Source of the DNA: Molossus alvarezi
Lineage: Eukaryota > Chordata > Mammalia > Chiroptera > Molossidae
NCBI GenBank assembly: GCA_037176705.1
Contig: CM073890.1
Coordinates: 93,300,591-93,364,590, forward strand
Length of the DNA stretch: 64,000 nucleotides
Direction: 5' to 3'
In this document: piece after piece, positions 36,847-49,470 of the stretch
How the letters are laid out: the number at the start of each line of letters is the position of its first letter
How positions within the stretch are numbered: the first letter of the stretch is position 1
The notes under the pieces: model-generated
Seen by the model: the letters and a program-made list of their open reading frames with translations, nothing else
Told to the model about the DNA's origin: nothing
The model's database searches: none
Position numbers and translations under genes: made by a program

Positions 36847-37039
36847 AAAACACACCATGTTTAAATAAAGTATAATTAGCTAAAGACATATTAGGAATTG
36901 TAATAAATCTTAGAACAAGATGGAAACCTTGAATTCTTATGCTTGAGATAAAGGGGGTATATAACTACAGAAATTATTATTTTTTATTATACTACATTAC
37001 AGAGTTTTGGGTCCCAATTTGCATGATGTCCCAAGATCA

Positions 37040-37330
37040 TTAGGATTGGTCTCTCCTGATTCTCATGCTTCATCCCTTGCTCTCCAAGTCCCACCAGGCT
37101 CCATCACACAGAATGAGTCACAGCTCCTAAAATGCATTTGATGTCCCTCCCTAAGGCTTGGCCCTTTGCCTATATTTTTCCCCCAGAATACCCTTCCTCC
37201 CTTTACCTTCAAAACTGTCACTTGTCCCTCAGAATTCAGCTCAGTCAACATCAGCCCCAGGAGGTTTTCTTGCTTCCTACACCCCAGTTTAGAGTAGGAG
37301 CCCCTCCTGTGTGTTCCAGTCTCCCTTGCT
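37040..37330 (+). mobile_element. L2-like fragment
   Basis: Pyrimidine-rich L2-type sequence: 'cttggccctttgcctat', 'cagaatacccttcctccc' and 'cagaattcagctcagtcaac'. The 174-codon frame at 37132-37656 reads through it and is not a gene. Confidence 0.55.
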
Positions 37331-37859
37331 TCTGGCTTTCGGTTATATGTGACCACTGGGGATACTGGCAGGAGGTAAGGGAGAGGGAGAAAAGTGAGGT
37401 CAGGTTATTTACTCCCAGCTTCCTCTCTGCTCGGTCACTGCAGGTTGACTGCATCCTCTACCCATGGCCACGGCTGCTGGCAGGCAGCACTCTCCACGCG
37501 GGTCTGCCGCTGGGTGCTCAGTGTTCTCTCCCTTTTCCTCTTCAGGCACGGGGGGTTGATATGCCTCCTCATAGTTTCTCGCCCCAGAGTAGCATGGTGC
37601 TTTTATACCTTGCCCACATCTGTGTGAATAGTCCCTTTATTAACCCATTTCAATAACCCAGCCCGAGGTACCATCGTTTCCTGCCAGGACCCTGCATGAA
37701 ACACAGCTGATGCCATCTGGGGTCCTGAGACCTCAGAGCTGTGCTGGCTGAACCTTCCCAGGTCCTAGGCCCCTCAGCTCTTAAGAAAACCAGGGTCCTC
37801 CCTAAGGGAGCTTCAGAAGAACTTTCAAATAAAGTTCAATATGACCTCCCCATGACCAT
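37331..37859. other. no gene recognised (VEPH1 intron)
   Basis: GC-richer stretch. Open frames extend from the L2-like sequence but show no domain. Confidence 0.5.
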
Positions 37860-38345
37860 TGTATGGCCAATCTCTTTCGTGGACCTTACACCTAGGAAAT
37901 CATGAATCACCCTTATACTCAGCCTTCAGATCATCACTCTGTCCCAACACAACTGCTTCACGAACTTGCTTCTGAGTTCATTGATTCTTCCAGCTTCTTT
38001 AGGTATTTTTCTTTTCACGTGCTTTCTGCCTCTTCCTAGAATAGTCTTTCTCCCTTTTCCAGCAGGGGCCCAGCTCTCATGCTACCTACTCACAGCTAGG
38101 AGTAGAATGTCCTTGCTTTAACTGTTATAATGCTTGGCTTTTACTTCTCCAGTGGCATTCTCCAAACTCTACAGTGAGCTGTAGAATTCATAAATGCTTT
38201 CTCTCTCCACAAGATGATCAATTCAAGCTCCCTCTGAGCTGGGCTTTATAACTCCTCAGATCTAAACACAGCGCCTTACAGCTTATCTGTGCCCAGAAGT
38301 ATGTGTAAGATGGCTGGATGGTTGATAGATGAATGAAGAAATATT
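37860..38345 (+). mobile_element. L2-like fragment
   Basis: Pyrimidine-rich sequence resembling L2 ('ttctgcctcttcctagaata', 'gcaggggcccagctctca'). It ends near a 'gatggatg'-like 3' end. Tentative. Confidence 0.4.
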
Positions 38346-39764
38346 CTTTATTGCTTCACTCCTCCTGCTGTGGGGTTTCTGAGCTTCAAGGTATCTGTCT
38401 GGTATTATTTCATTCTTATTCACCAACTTCATGTTGAGTTAGATTAACCCCTTCAGAATTCATCTTTTATCAACATACATATTTTCAATGCTTGGTGCAC
38501 AAAAGAAATGCAATTATTGTATAAACATTTGCATTAGCATTCTAAAAGACTTTTATGTTGATAAACGCGGTAATAATTTGGGTTCCAATTGCACGAAAGA
38601 ATCCAGTAATATTCCATCGTTTTTTCAGCCAACTGATAATTAAAGAAAGGAACAGATCCAGAGAATGTCTTAGCCAAATTGTGGTGCTCTAAATGAAATA
38701 ATGTGCTAATTGGCAAGTGAGAAAATATTAAATATCCTGTATGCATTCCGTGCAAACAAGGTAGTGTTAGACACATGCTCACTTTCTCATAGTCTCATTC
38801 CACATCATATTTTTCAAATGAAATATGATTATCCTCAGAAAGAATTAGTTCCATGTTTTAACCATGAAGAGACTGTAATATCATATGGAATTACTGCTTA
38901 CAAGGACGTGCTATGGGCAACAGACCTATTAAAATGACACGAGGTCAGTCATGCATATGCCAGACACAATGCCAAAAAAAAAAAAAAAATTGAACACATG
39001 AGATAGCAGCTGGAAACAATTTTAAGTCTTTCTTTTTTTACCTTTTGAAACTATTTTTAAATTAATCCTACAGCTACAAATAACCTGGCTTTTATAGAAG
39101 TATCTAGAGCTAACTCCGATGCCTAAATTAGGGCCCTCACATGTAGCTATGTTAAAGTTCTGCTAACATTTCCTTCCTAAAATCCTTCCCATGAACTCTC
39201 TCCTGGGATTAATTTTCACTAGGCTGCAGTGAAAAGTCTTTGCTTAGCAGCATTTCTCTACAGTCCTTTTCCCTTTGTTCTCAAGTTAGACTGTCGTTCC
39301 GTCTTGAGTCCCTCGCTGTCATTATGGGCGTGTGGGTATGAAATCCCATTCCCGCCTTGTCTCAGTTTCTTCGATACTCTGCCAAGTGCTACTCGCAGAC
39401 CTTTGACACATACTCTTCAAGGGAAACATTTGGATCTGCCTTGAGGAGAAATACTTGTAGCTGATCTCCAATGTACTTAAATATTACTTAAATCAATCAT
39501 GATTTCAAAGCAGCTCAGATCTCATGGTTATTTTAAATACTTCTTGGTGTAAATGTGGAAAAACCAAGACAAAACAAAATGTACTGTTAGTAAATAGCAT
39601 TTTATTAAATCATCTTTCCATTAAAATCATGGAAGAAAGCAATGTGATTACAAACTGTGAAGTCTTTAATAAAAGTGGTGGAGGGGGAGTGTTTTGCCAC
39701 TTAGTGTCCTCACATAAATTTTTTTATTTTGGTTTTTGATCTCTCAACATCCTTGTTAAGCAGA
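38346..39764. other. no gene recognised (VEPH1 intron)
   Basis: AT-rich with an A17 run near 38973-38989. Confidence 0.5.
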
Positions 39765-39779
39765 AGAGAGCTATTATTA

Positions 39780-40040
39780 TTATCATTATTATTATTATTT
39801 TATATCCTCACCCGAGGACATTTTTCCATTCGTGGTCAGATAAAGTGGGAGGGAGAGGAAGAGAGAAAGAGAGAGAGAAATATCAATGTGAAAGGGACAC
39901 ATCGAGTGGCTTCCTCCTGCACAACCCCAACCAGGGTTGGAATGAATTGCAACCAAGGTATGTGCTCTTGACCAGAATCGAACCCGCAACTCATTGGTCC
40001 ACAGGCCAACGCTTTAACCGCTGAGACAAACCGGCCAGGG
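39780..40040 (-). mobile_element. bat VES-type SINE (subfamily 1)
   Basis: Antisense: tail 'atcctcacccgaggacattt', head 'gagacaaaccggccaggg'. A 15-bp TSD, 'agagagctattatta', lies at 39765-39779 and 40041-40055. Confidence 0.93.
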
Positions 40041-40055
40041 AGAGAGCTATTATTA

Positions 40056-41321
40056 TTTTATCATTGCTGATCAGAAAACTGTAGACTCAAATCTAATTCT
40101 TCTAAAATTATATCTAAAAATCCTTAAATATAACAGATTACCAATTTTTTTTTCTAATTTGAAAGCATAGGAAATTGGTGTTTAAATTTTGTTAAATCTA
40201 GTTTTGGCTTGCATTTTTGTTGTTGCTGGGTGTTTCCTTTTTACTCCTCTTGGATCTCCTCTTGGACATTTCCTTCCTCCTCCCAGACAGGCTGCTGTGC
40301 CCTTCATTCACGACTCAACGGCAGCCTGTTAGAAAACACTCGTTGAACACAGCCCAGGCGACACTGCGATGCTGCTCCTGCTCCAGGAGAGCACAGCACC
40401 TGGAGAACACACGGTGTCCCACCTACGTGCTCTACCCAAGATAACCGCAGAGTGGAGAGGCTGCACGAAGGAAGCTTCTTGGTTATGGAAATTTTAAATT
40501 CGCAGAGAACATTACTAGCTTCAAGAATGGTCTAAGTCAGATGATTCCTAGTAAAACAAAGCAGAACACAAATCATTTTCTTGATTTGTCAATGCTTCTT
40601 GAGCTCCTGCTTTTCCTGCCTCGTCTTATGCACAGTACTAACGACCATGAAGTTTCTCAGAAGATGGAGATGCTTCTCAACACGCATGTCCCAGATCAAA
40701 TGTCCAGGCTCTTTTCTGATGACGTCAATGCATGTGCACCAACCCCGAGTCACTCACTCCCTATTCTTTTTTTATCAAAACCCTATCACTATCTAACAAT
40801 ATATTTGATAGGTATTTTCAGTTTTTAGTCTTAATTTGGGATGCACAATGGGACATCCAATTGAATAATTATCAGGTAAGGGGGGAAAAAGCCAAACCAG
40901 CCTCATTAGAACTTTATGAAAACCATACAGTTCATTACTCTTATCTTAAAAACGCAGTCAAGGTGAACAAATCCTCTGAGATATTTATTTGATGTACATT
41001 AGAAAAGAGAAATGGGAGGGTGGGAACGACAGGTTGTGCTCATATGGTCTAACAGGCACTGCCCAAATTTCCAAGTGATAGAAAAGAATGTCATTACTTT
41101 CTGCTGTGAAAATTGAACCCAAATCCATATAAGTAAATATTGTCATACTCCCCAGATATCAGATGCTTTCCTATAAATTTAAAGAGTAAATTTTATGTAA
41201 TTGGTTAAAGAAATTAAATTCTTCAATTCAACATCTAAACTTCTGACATGATAACAGATCTTCCAATTCTGTGACTGTGTGCAATCATCAACATTGTACT
41301 TCAACGTCAAATTAACCCATT
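40056..41321. other. no gene recognised (VEPH1 intron)
   Basis: Overlapping frames at 40541-40992 are open in more than one frame, with no domain or splice evidence. Confidence 0.5.
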
Positions 41322-41680
41322 CATTCAACACATGTTTATAGACTCCCTGTTATTTTCCAGGCATTCTGTTAGCTGCCTGGTGATACCACAGTGAACAAAG
41401 CAGAGACGCTGCCCTCATGGAGCTTTCCGTTGAATGGGGGAAAAAAGACGTTAACCATGTAAACACCAATAACAATCTACAGATTCTAATGATGCCTGAC
41501 ATACAAGAACCATGCCAGATGCTGAGGGAACATAGAACAGGCAAAGTCGTTCTGGCTTGTGTTTGGAAAAGATCTACCAAAGGAAGCAACATTGGAGTTG
41601 AAACATGCATGATTAGTTGTTAACTAGGCGGAGATGGGGATACGGAGAGTGAAGAGAGGGTATGTGTGTTGCAGAGAGTG
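41322..41680 (-). mobile_element. L2 LINE fragment (antisense)
   Basis: 'cattcattcaacacatgttt', 'ccaggcattctgttagctgc' and 'cagtgaacaaagcagagacg' with 'ctgccctcatggagctttcc' are characteristic antisense L2 3' sequence. Confidence 0.7.
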
Positions 41681-42127
41681 GAAATACCATGTTCGAAAGA
41701 ACTGAGTAAATTTGCCGTTGCAGCTGTTATGGCTTTAGGAAAACACATCTTTTGGAGCACCGTGTTGACTTTTGCTGCCAGATAGCTAAATATACTTGGT
41801 TTGTGATTATTTATGAAGTTACATTTCTAAGCAGTTCATGTGAACAGAATATCGTGAAACAAAGTAGTTATGAAGCACAGAAAAGCTGGCTATCTGGATG
41901 AACCTTAGAAACTGCTAACCAGATGCTCTTTTTGTGAACCATATTTCTTTTGAAAATCTCTATGAGGTCTTTCAACACTTTCCCATCATCTAAACTGTGC
42001 ATTCTTTTAGAAACAAAGGGGGAGAGGTTAACCAAATTCATAATTTATTAACCTACTTTCCAAATGTGTTTACTGGGTTCTGGTTCACTAGACAATTCTG
42101 ACTTTTGATCACTTGCCAAATAAATAA

Positions 42128-42370
<243 letters not shown>

Positions 42371-42406
42371 TAGGCATTTAGTCTTGAGTTAAAATACCAG
42401 TATTCT

Positions 42407-42618
42407 GCCCTGCTGGTGTGGCTCAGTGGTTGAGCATTGACCCATGCACCAAGAGGTCACCGGTTCAATTTCCGGTCAGGGCACATGCCCATTGTGGGTG
42501 CAATTTTCCCTGGGGGGCATTCAGGAGGCAGCCAATCTATGTTCTTTCTCATCAATGTTTCTATCTCTCCTTTTCCCTTCCTCTCTCTCTAAAATCAATG
42601 AAGACAAACATTTTTATG
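42407..42618 (+). mobile_element. bat VES-type SINE (subfamily 2)
   Basis: Head 'gtggctcagtggttgagcat', body 'cattcaggaggcagccaatc', end 'taaaatcaatgaaga'. An imperfect TSD, 'aaaataccagtattct' before and 'aaaataacaatattct' after, flanks it. Confidence 0.9.
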
Positions 42619-42639
42619 TAAATAAAATAACAATATTCT

Positions 42640-43257
42640 TTTTCCTTCTCCATTTTATAATTTTACAGTGTCATTACCCATGTTCCTTTCACTGTCTAGT
42701 CTGTTCATTTCTATGTTAATTGTTTCACTACCCCTCTTCAGTTTATAATGGGAGCTGTTTTTTGTTGACTTAAATTTTGAAAGATAAAATAGTCTTGACT
42801 GAACACTGTACTTTCTGTTTCCTTGTGGATCTCCTACATAAACTTATGGCTCATTATATTGACTTTTATAATTATAGGTCTTATTTAGAGGTAGGGACCT
42901 AAAGAAGGAGGACCATAGGCAGGGAGGAAAAAATAAACAGTGGTTTATTTTAAGTAACTTTTGAAGTCACCAAAGTTCAATTTGATTAGGGAAAACAGAT
43001 TACTGTCTTTCATTCAGTTAATGAATAAAATGGGATTCTAAAAGAATAAATATTCATTTAATAGAATTTTTTCAATCTGAACTAGGATGCTTGGTAAATA
43101 TCTGTGTTCCGAATTTTCAGTGGGAAACCTATCTCCCATTAACAATGTAAAGTTATCCCCTTCGTTTCAAATTAGTTTTATTTATCATTAAACTCTACTC
43201 ATTCAGGGTCAAGGAAATAGAATCTTGACATACTTCTTGACTATTTTAAAATATAAT
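42640..43257. other. no gene recognised (VEPH1 intron)
   Basis: AT-rich, no recognisable elements. Confidence 0.5.
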
Positions 43258-43440
43258 AATAATAACTCATCAGTGCTTATCACATGCCACACTGGATTGC
43301 CTCAAACAATCCTTTGAGATGAGCACTAATATTATTGCCATTTTACAGGTGGGGAAACAAGGCTCAAAGAGACTGATTGGTTTGACCAAAGATAGAGCCA
43401 GTAAGCTAAAGAAGAATAAAATTGGATTCAGGCCTGGGCA
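43258..43440 (-). mobile_element. MIR SINE
   Basis: Antisense MIR: 'cagtgcttatcacatgccac', 'ctcaaacaatcctttgagat', 'ccattttacaggtggggaaa' and 'ggattcaggcctgggcag'. Confidence 0.8.
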
Positions 43441-43467
43441 GTCAGTATGACACCAAACCATGTTCTT

Positions 43468-43674
43468 TTTTTTTCTTTATTGATATTAGAGAGAAGAAGG
43501 GAGAGGGAGAGAGAAATAGAAACATCAATGAGAGAGAACATCAACTACCACCTCCTGCATGCCCCCACTGGGGATCTGGCCCACAACCTGAGCATGTGCC
43601 CTGACCAGGAATCACAACGGCGACCTCTTGGTGCATGGATCGATGCTCAGCCACTGAGCCACACCTGTCGGGCC
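43468..43674 (-). mobile_element. bat VES-type SINE (subfamily 2), first of a serial pair
   Basis: Antisense: tail 'tttctttattgatattagag', body 'cctcctgcatgcccccactg', head 'ctgagccacacctgtcgggc'. Flanked by 'aaaccatgttctt' at 43455-43467 and 43675-43687. Confidence 0.93.
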
Positions 43675-43687
43675 AAACCATGTTCTT

Positions 43688-43936
43688 TTTTTTTTTTATC
43701 CTCATCCGAGGACATTTTTCCATTTTTTGTACAGACAGAGTGGGAGGGAGAGAGAGGAAGAGAGAGAGAGGGAAACATCTACGTGAAAGGGACACATCGA
43801 GTGGCTGCCACCCGCACGACCAACCAGGGCCGGGGACAAACTGCAACCGAGGTACGTGCCCTTAGCGGGAACCGAACCCGGGTCTCTCCGGACCGCAGGT
43901 GGACGCTCTAACCGCTGAGCCAAACCGGCCAGGGCT
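43688..43936 (-). mobile_element. bat VES-type SINE (subfamily 1), second of a serial pair
   Basis: Antisense: 'atcctcatccgaggacattt' tail, 'ggaaccgaacccgggtctct' B-box region and 'ctgagccaaaccggccaggg' head. Its flanks, 43675-43687 and 43937-43949, are the second and third copies of 'aaaccatgttctt'. Confidence 0.94.
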
Positions 43937-43949
43937 AAACCATGTTCTT

Positions 43950-45440
43950 AAGAGAGTGCACAGCTCTGCCTCCCATGTACACTTGAACATAGAGCCAGTG
44001 GCAAAGCTAACTGTCTTAATTAATTAATTAATTAAGTTACTTAAAAATATGATGCACTGAGAACATATGCACTATATCTTTAGAGTGCTATCATAAAATT
44101 TATTTGAATTTATTACCCAGCTGGAATCAAGTATGGTATATCTGAATTTGACAAATTCTGATCAGTGCTCTTTTAATCAATTAAAACTTCATGTTAACTC
44201 TTTGAATTAAAAAAAAAAAGACTTTGATGATACCTACTCTGAACTCATGTTACTGTCTTTATCTGTCTATATTAGAAAATATACAGGAAAAGTTCCTGTG
44301 GCTGAAGATCTTTTTAAAAGGAAATATAATGGTGTGTTCAATTTAGACAGTTAATAGATATTTAAATAAACATTATTTTTAGCATAGGTTTACATCGAAG
44401 CATTTTTAAAGTGTTAAAAATGGCCATTTGAATTTCCTGTTTTCAGTAAAGAAATCAGGAATAGAAATTAAGATGTAGTGATTTCTCAGACCCCTTGAGA
44501 CAAAGCAGAGTCAGTGCATACGAGTGTTTTTCCTGAACTCAAATAATGACCTTTACACTTCTTGACTCAGAGCTTTTTAATAAAGTTTAGAGAATAAGCT
44601 ATTTTATAGTTGGCTAACTTGTTTGACATCTTTATCGGGAAATAATGGTTTGACTTTCCAGAAACTTGACAAAACATATGGCTCAAATATTGGGAAATAG
44701 TATAAATGAGTATGAGGACCACAGCACAATCTCCTTCATCCCCAGAGACACAGTAACCTAGCAGTGGTCAGCAGTCTAGCCAAAGCTTCAGCCACATCGT
44801 AAAGGGCCTTTCTTGTAAATGAGAAAAATGTGCATTTTAAAATAAAAACTGAAAGACTAGAGTGTTATTTTCTACTGTTAAGAATACTGTTGCATGCTAA
44901 AGGTCTCAATCTCTACCAAGGCAATTGCACCCTTTGACTTCCTGTTCGTTTCTCTCTTGGTTAATTCACTGTCCCTCTTTAGACAGCTACAACATTTCTT
45001 TCTTGATCAATTCTTTTATTTATCAATTTCTGTACTATAGACTAATCAAAAAAATACAGTTTTATTGCTATAAACTACAGTAAGCTGACAAAGTATTGTC
45101 TAGTGCAGATGTTTTCCAGCTTTATTCCATATGTCCCCTAAAAGAATTTGGGAAGATCTATATTACCTATAGCATTTTAAGTTGTATCAACACTTTTGTT
45201 ATAAGTTTAAACAGTTGTACAAACTGTTATTTCTGTTTGAAATTGAACTATAAATACTGTCATTTTTAAATAAAAAGATTACACATTGAAATTAAACACC
45301 ATAGCAATTTGACTCCTAACAATATCCATTTTGAAAAATTAGATAAATTAGTTCTTCTTTAATAGAAATGTTGCCATTGTTTCCTTTTTCTTTGAAATCA
45401 TATTTTTGTTCTATCTCTCCCACAGAATTTTATTGTAATC
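43950..45440. other. no gene recognised (VEPH1 intron)
   Basis: AT-rich. Contains a short (TAAT)n repeat at about 44012-44034. No exon was recognised. Confidence 0.5.
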
Positions 45441-45458
45441 ATCCTACCATTTTTTATA

Positions 45459-45684
45459 ATCCTCACCTAAGAATATATTTATTGATTTTAGAGAAGAAGG
45501 GGGAGAGAGAGAAAGAGAATCATCAATGTGAGAGAAAAAAAACAGCAATTGGTTGCCTCCCACACACACCCTGAAGAGAGACTGAACCCACAACCTAGGA
45601 ATGTGCCCTGACCAGGAATCAAACCCGCAGTCTTTTTGGTGTATGGAACAATGCTCCAACCAACTGAGCCACCCAGCCACGGCT
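45459..45684 (-). mobile_element. bat VES-type SINE (diverged)
   Basis: Antisense: tail 'atcctcacctaagaatatat', then 'ttgattttagagaagaag', B-box-like 'ggaatcaaacccgcag' and head 'ctgagccacccagccacggc'. More diverged than its neighbours. Confidence 0.85.
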
Positions 45685-45804
45685 CTCCCTATCATTTTTC
45701 ACTGCCATAAAACTATTTCTATGAACTAAAATTTAATTTTAATTTCCTGTTACCATCAGGAAATTAATTTTTTTTATTTTTATCTTTAAAAAATTATATA
45801 ATTT

Positions 45805-46040
45805 CACCCTGGCCGGTTTGGCTCAGCGGTTAGAGCGTCGGCCTGTGGTCCGGAGAGACCCGGGTTCGGTTCCAGCTAAGGGCATGTACTTCGGTTGCAG
45901 TTTGTCCCCGGCCCTGGTTGGTCGTGCGGGTGGCAGCCACTCGATATGTCCCTTCACGTCGATGTTTCTCTCACTCTCTCTCCCTCCCACTCTATCTGTA
46001 CAAAAAATGGAAAAATATCCTAGGGTGAGGATAAAAAAAA
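45805..46040 (+). mobile_element. bat VES-type SINE (subfamily 1)
   Basis: Full-length. A 14-bp TSD, 'aaattatataattt', lies at 45791-45804 and 46041-46054. Confidence 0.94.
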
Positions 46041-46054
46041 AAATTATATAATTT

Positions 46055-47061
46055 ATGAAAAGCCATAAGTCTAATGCCAAACATATTATTATATTACTAG
46101 TTATTCAACATTAAAAAGTGAAATGCTATTGGAAATGCATCTCTTAATGAAATAAATGGGGAGTGATTATGTTTCCTTGTTTGAAGAATGTGTCCCTGAC
46201 ATCAATATTCTGAATTGCTTTTTGTGTTTGTTTGATGCTCTTGAGATTTTTCCAAGTTGTACAATATACACCATAGAAAGTTTGGGATGCGTGAGAAGAG
46301 TGTCTTTTCATCGCAAAGTGAAAGAGGGTGGTTGTGCAGGAGGTGGGAAAGGGGACTTGACAAGATCCCCAACCACAGATACGTTCTCTGGTAGGCAACA
46401 TGGATTTAGGGATGTTAAAGACCTGAAGTTGCTTTAAAGAAATATCTGACCCTTAAACTAGTCATGTTAGCCCACCGTGAGGCCCTGTGTTGTAGAGATT
46501 TTCAAGCCTCTGTTTTGATGGCAGTAAAATGTAAGTCATTAAATATTCCTTCACTTAACGTTTGTAGACAAACCATGCTTCCAAAGCTCCAAAGAATTTC
46601 AAAAGCAGTTTGATCTACTTAAACATTAAAACTCTACATTTTCAATTAATACTCCTTTCTCAGAGAGCACAAAGTAAAATTCAACTTCATGCCTCACAAA
46701 TTATCTCAAATTCTGAGTTAGTACTCAAAATTGTACTGTTGCATTTTGCTCTATTAATACAGTTTTAAATAAATAGAAAATGACATAAAATCAAATATGA
46801 ATTAAGCATTTTCCAATTCTCACTGTATACTTTCTATCAATTGGCTGTCTTGTGCCAATTTATGATACAATAACAAAGGGCCAATTGCTCACTCAGTTTT
46901 GTTCTAAGGACTCTTCGAGGCATTAGCACCCGAAATAGCAAAGATCTTGAGCCATAAGAAGGGAAAGGATTCTTATCCTCTTGAAAAATTCTCCAGTAGC
47001 CAGAGACCTTTCCACACTCTGGGAGCCAGCTCATGTTTTTTCCTTCCCATATGCATTTCAG
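46055..47061. other. no gene recognised (end of last VEPH1 intron)
   Basis: Ends at the acceptor 'ccatatgcatttcag' (AG at 47060-47061). The frame is open for 27 codons before the acceptor, but that part does not resemble VEPH1. Confidence 0.7.
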
Positions 47062-47298
47062 AAAGATGATCCTGATGACTCACCAATAGAACTCAGCAAA
47101 GTACAGAGCGTGAAAGCTGTGGTCAGGAAACGCAGGGACCGCTCTCTCCCTCGGGCTTTCGAGATCTTCACAGACAGTAAAACCTATGTTTTCAAGGCCA
47201 AGGATGAGAAGAATGCAGAAGAGTGGCTCCAATGCATCAATGTGGCCGTTGCCCAAGCGAAAGAGAGGGAAAGTAGAGAAGTAACCACATATCTGTAG
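47062..47298 (+). CDS. VEPH1: VEPH1 last coding exon, PH domain end and stop
   Basis: Encodes 78 residues from '[20 protein letters not shown]' to the C-terminus '[15 protein letters not shown]', with the TAG stop at 47296-47298. It supplies the later strands and C-terminal helix of the PH domain, including '[15 protein letters not shown]' and the near-invariant helix Trp in 'AEEWLQCI'. With the two upstream exons it gives the last 163 residues, uninterrupted. A PH domain at this end is expected to hold the protein at phosphoinositide-containing membranes (family knowledge). The positions just before '[16 protein letters not shown]' look variable between species, judged from memory. Confidence 0.97.
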   Translation, partial: KDDPDDSPIELSKVQSVKAVVRKRRDRSLPRAFEIFTDSKTYVFKAKDEKNAEEWLQCINVAVAQAKERESREVTTYL

Positions 47299-48105
47299 GG
47301 ATCCGCAAGCCGACCGCACACCAGTTGTGTACAGTGGCAACCGTGTTATCACTGCCAGTGTCAACAGAGAGAGAAATTCACCAGGTCATGTTGTTTTTTC
47401 CTAAATACCAGTGGAACAGTTTTTCCTCAGAAGCAGGACCCAGAGGTAGCAGGATTCTTCGTACATTTCATATCCTAATGGCCTTTACATTAACTTCAGA
47501 ACATCTGGGTGAGGCACACAGCAAGAAAAGGGAGCTATAGATAGGATGGGGCCAGAAAGGAGAGAGTCGAGATCGCAGAACTTTTGTACACATGTCTTTG
47601 CACATTGTAAGAAAGAAACTTTAAAAGGTACCTGGACTGCATATCCTGAGGAAAGTTAGCCACTTTCCATGAAAACCACAGTCTGTCAAAAGTATTAAAA
47701 GAAAACAAATATTAGGAAAAGTCCAGTTAAGGATGCTGAGGAAAACCACATAAGTTACTTATAGACGTAATCACATTTATCCTAAGCAAGGGCAGCTTAC
47801 ATGTGGTAAAATGGTGCTGAAGTCAAGCCAGTCATGTAAGTAAATGTCTGTCTTTCAGAGCTACTTATCTGATTATTCCTTTTAGGTGTGTATCATATGA
47901 TCTAAAGTTTAGATACTTGGATATACCTCCCATCCCAGGTGTTAAGTGTAAGCTAGGATAAGCATAGGAAACCATTTTCTCCATCTAGATATGTGCCACT
48001 CGCACTGAAATTTTAAAGTTCTGTACTTTTTTTCTTTGTGTTCAATCTTTTACTACCTCCAAATTACAAACATTTACTGGTTTTTGCCATTACCCATAAT
48101 TTTTT
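47299..48105 (+). other. VEPH1: probable VEPH1 3' UTR and downstream flank
   Basis: Non-coding sequence after the stop, with no recognisable repeat. A possible polyadenylation signal ATTAAA lies at 47694-47699. The next AATAAA, near 48612, belongs to an LTR. The true 3' end cannot be fixed from sequence alone. Confidence 0.5.
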
Positions 48106-48109
48106 TTTA

Positions 48110-48690
48110 AGAATCAAGCTGTGGTAGGATGACTCCCGATGACCTACACCCTGGAGTAACCTTCTCCCCTTGAGTGTGATGGAACCTATAACTTGCTTCT
48201 AACTAATAGAATATGATAAAAGAGATAGACTGGTCTCTCTCATGAATAGGTTACATTATATGGCAGAGGTAAGAGATTGTGCAGATATAATTAAGGTCCT
48301 TAATCAGCTGACTTTGAGTTAATCCAAAGGATATGATCCTGGGTGAGCCTGACCTAATCAGATGAGCCCCTTAAAAGAGAGGAAACAAGTCAAAGACTCT
48401 CTTTCACTGGCCCTGAGTAAGCAAGCTGCTACAACTCCTACTGCTTCAAGGAAATGAATTTTTCCAGCAACCAGTGAGCTTGGAAGAGGATCCTGAGCCT
48501 CAAATAAGAGCCCAGACCCAGCCAACAACTTGACTGCAGCTTTGCGAAATGCTGAGCAGAGGACCAAGCTAAGCCATGCTTGGACTCCTGACCCATAGAA
48601 ACTTTGAGATAATAAATATATGCTTTATTAAGGTGCTGAGTGTGTGGTGATTTGTTAGGTAGCAGTTTATAACTAACACAAAAGCAAACT
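48110..48690 (+). mobile_element. LTR fragment (probably MaLR/MLT1 type)
   Basis: LTR-like order: 'ccttctccccttgagtgtga', 'acttgcttctaactaataga', 'cagatataattaaggtcctt', 'gagcctgacctaatcagatg', then 'gagataataaatatatgctt' (possible LTR poly(A) signal) and 'gtggtgatttgttaggtagc'. Solo and decayed; no retroviral genes are present. Family name is by eye. Confidence 0.55.
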
Positions 48691-49470
48691 TTGACTATAC
48701 ATAGGGGATAATTTGTTTCCTTTGAAATTTATTATCTATGTGATTTAGTATAGAAACCTAGAGAAAGATTATGAGTAGTCAATACCCTTAATTCTACCTT
48801 GACCACTGCTAACTCACTAGCATAGTAAATAGAAAAGAGGCCAATTGAGGAAGGAAATAATTCACTTTTAACATATAAAATTTGAAGGTATTGTGAGACA
48901 CAGAAGTTATACAAGTGGGAAATAGCATTTTGGAGGTTACAATTTGGGCTCGTTGGATATATAGATGGTCACTGAATATATGGAATTAGATAAAATTATT
49001 CAGCATGAATAAGACAAAAGACCTAATAAGGGCTACCTGAGACACCCAGCATTTAAGCAAAAGCATGCTTGATGGCTTATCAGTGTTCAAAGATGTCATA
49101 GTCCAGGAGAAACAATGTCATAAAAGCCAAATAAATAAGGTTTTCAGAAAAAAAGAGAAAGATCAACAATGTGAAGTTGTCAAGAGTAATCACTTAATAT
49201 AAAGAATGACTTTTGCAATTAGGAAACAATCAGTAAAACAATTTCTTTGGGGTGATGAGGTGGAGCCAACTGTCAGTGGGTTGAAAATCAGCAGGAGGTT
49301 AGGGGTTTAATGCAATAATTGGACTATTCTTTCAACAAAGTGGGGCTAAGATGGACAGAGTGTTTTGCCTTTTGTTTTAAAAACTTGACTCAAGAGACAG
49401 AAGTTTAAAATACAGAAAGAGAAAAAATAACTTTGCCTGAGCAGAGTTTTCAGAAGTGATGAAAAAGAGA
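48691..49470. other. no gene recognised (intergenic)
   Basis: AT-rich, no recognisable element. Confidence 0.5.

Noticed and set aside
37132..37656. 174-codon + strand frame
   Set aside because: It begins in L2-like sequence whose pyrimidine-rich strand is stop-poor. It overlaps another open frame at 37394-37627 and shows no domain.
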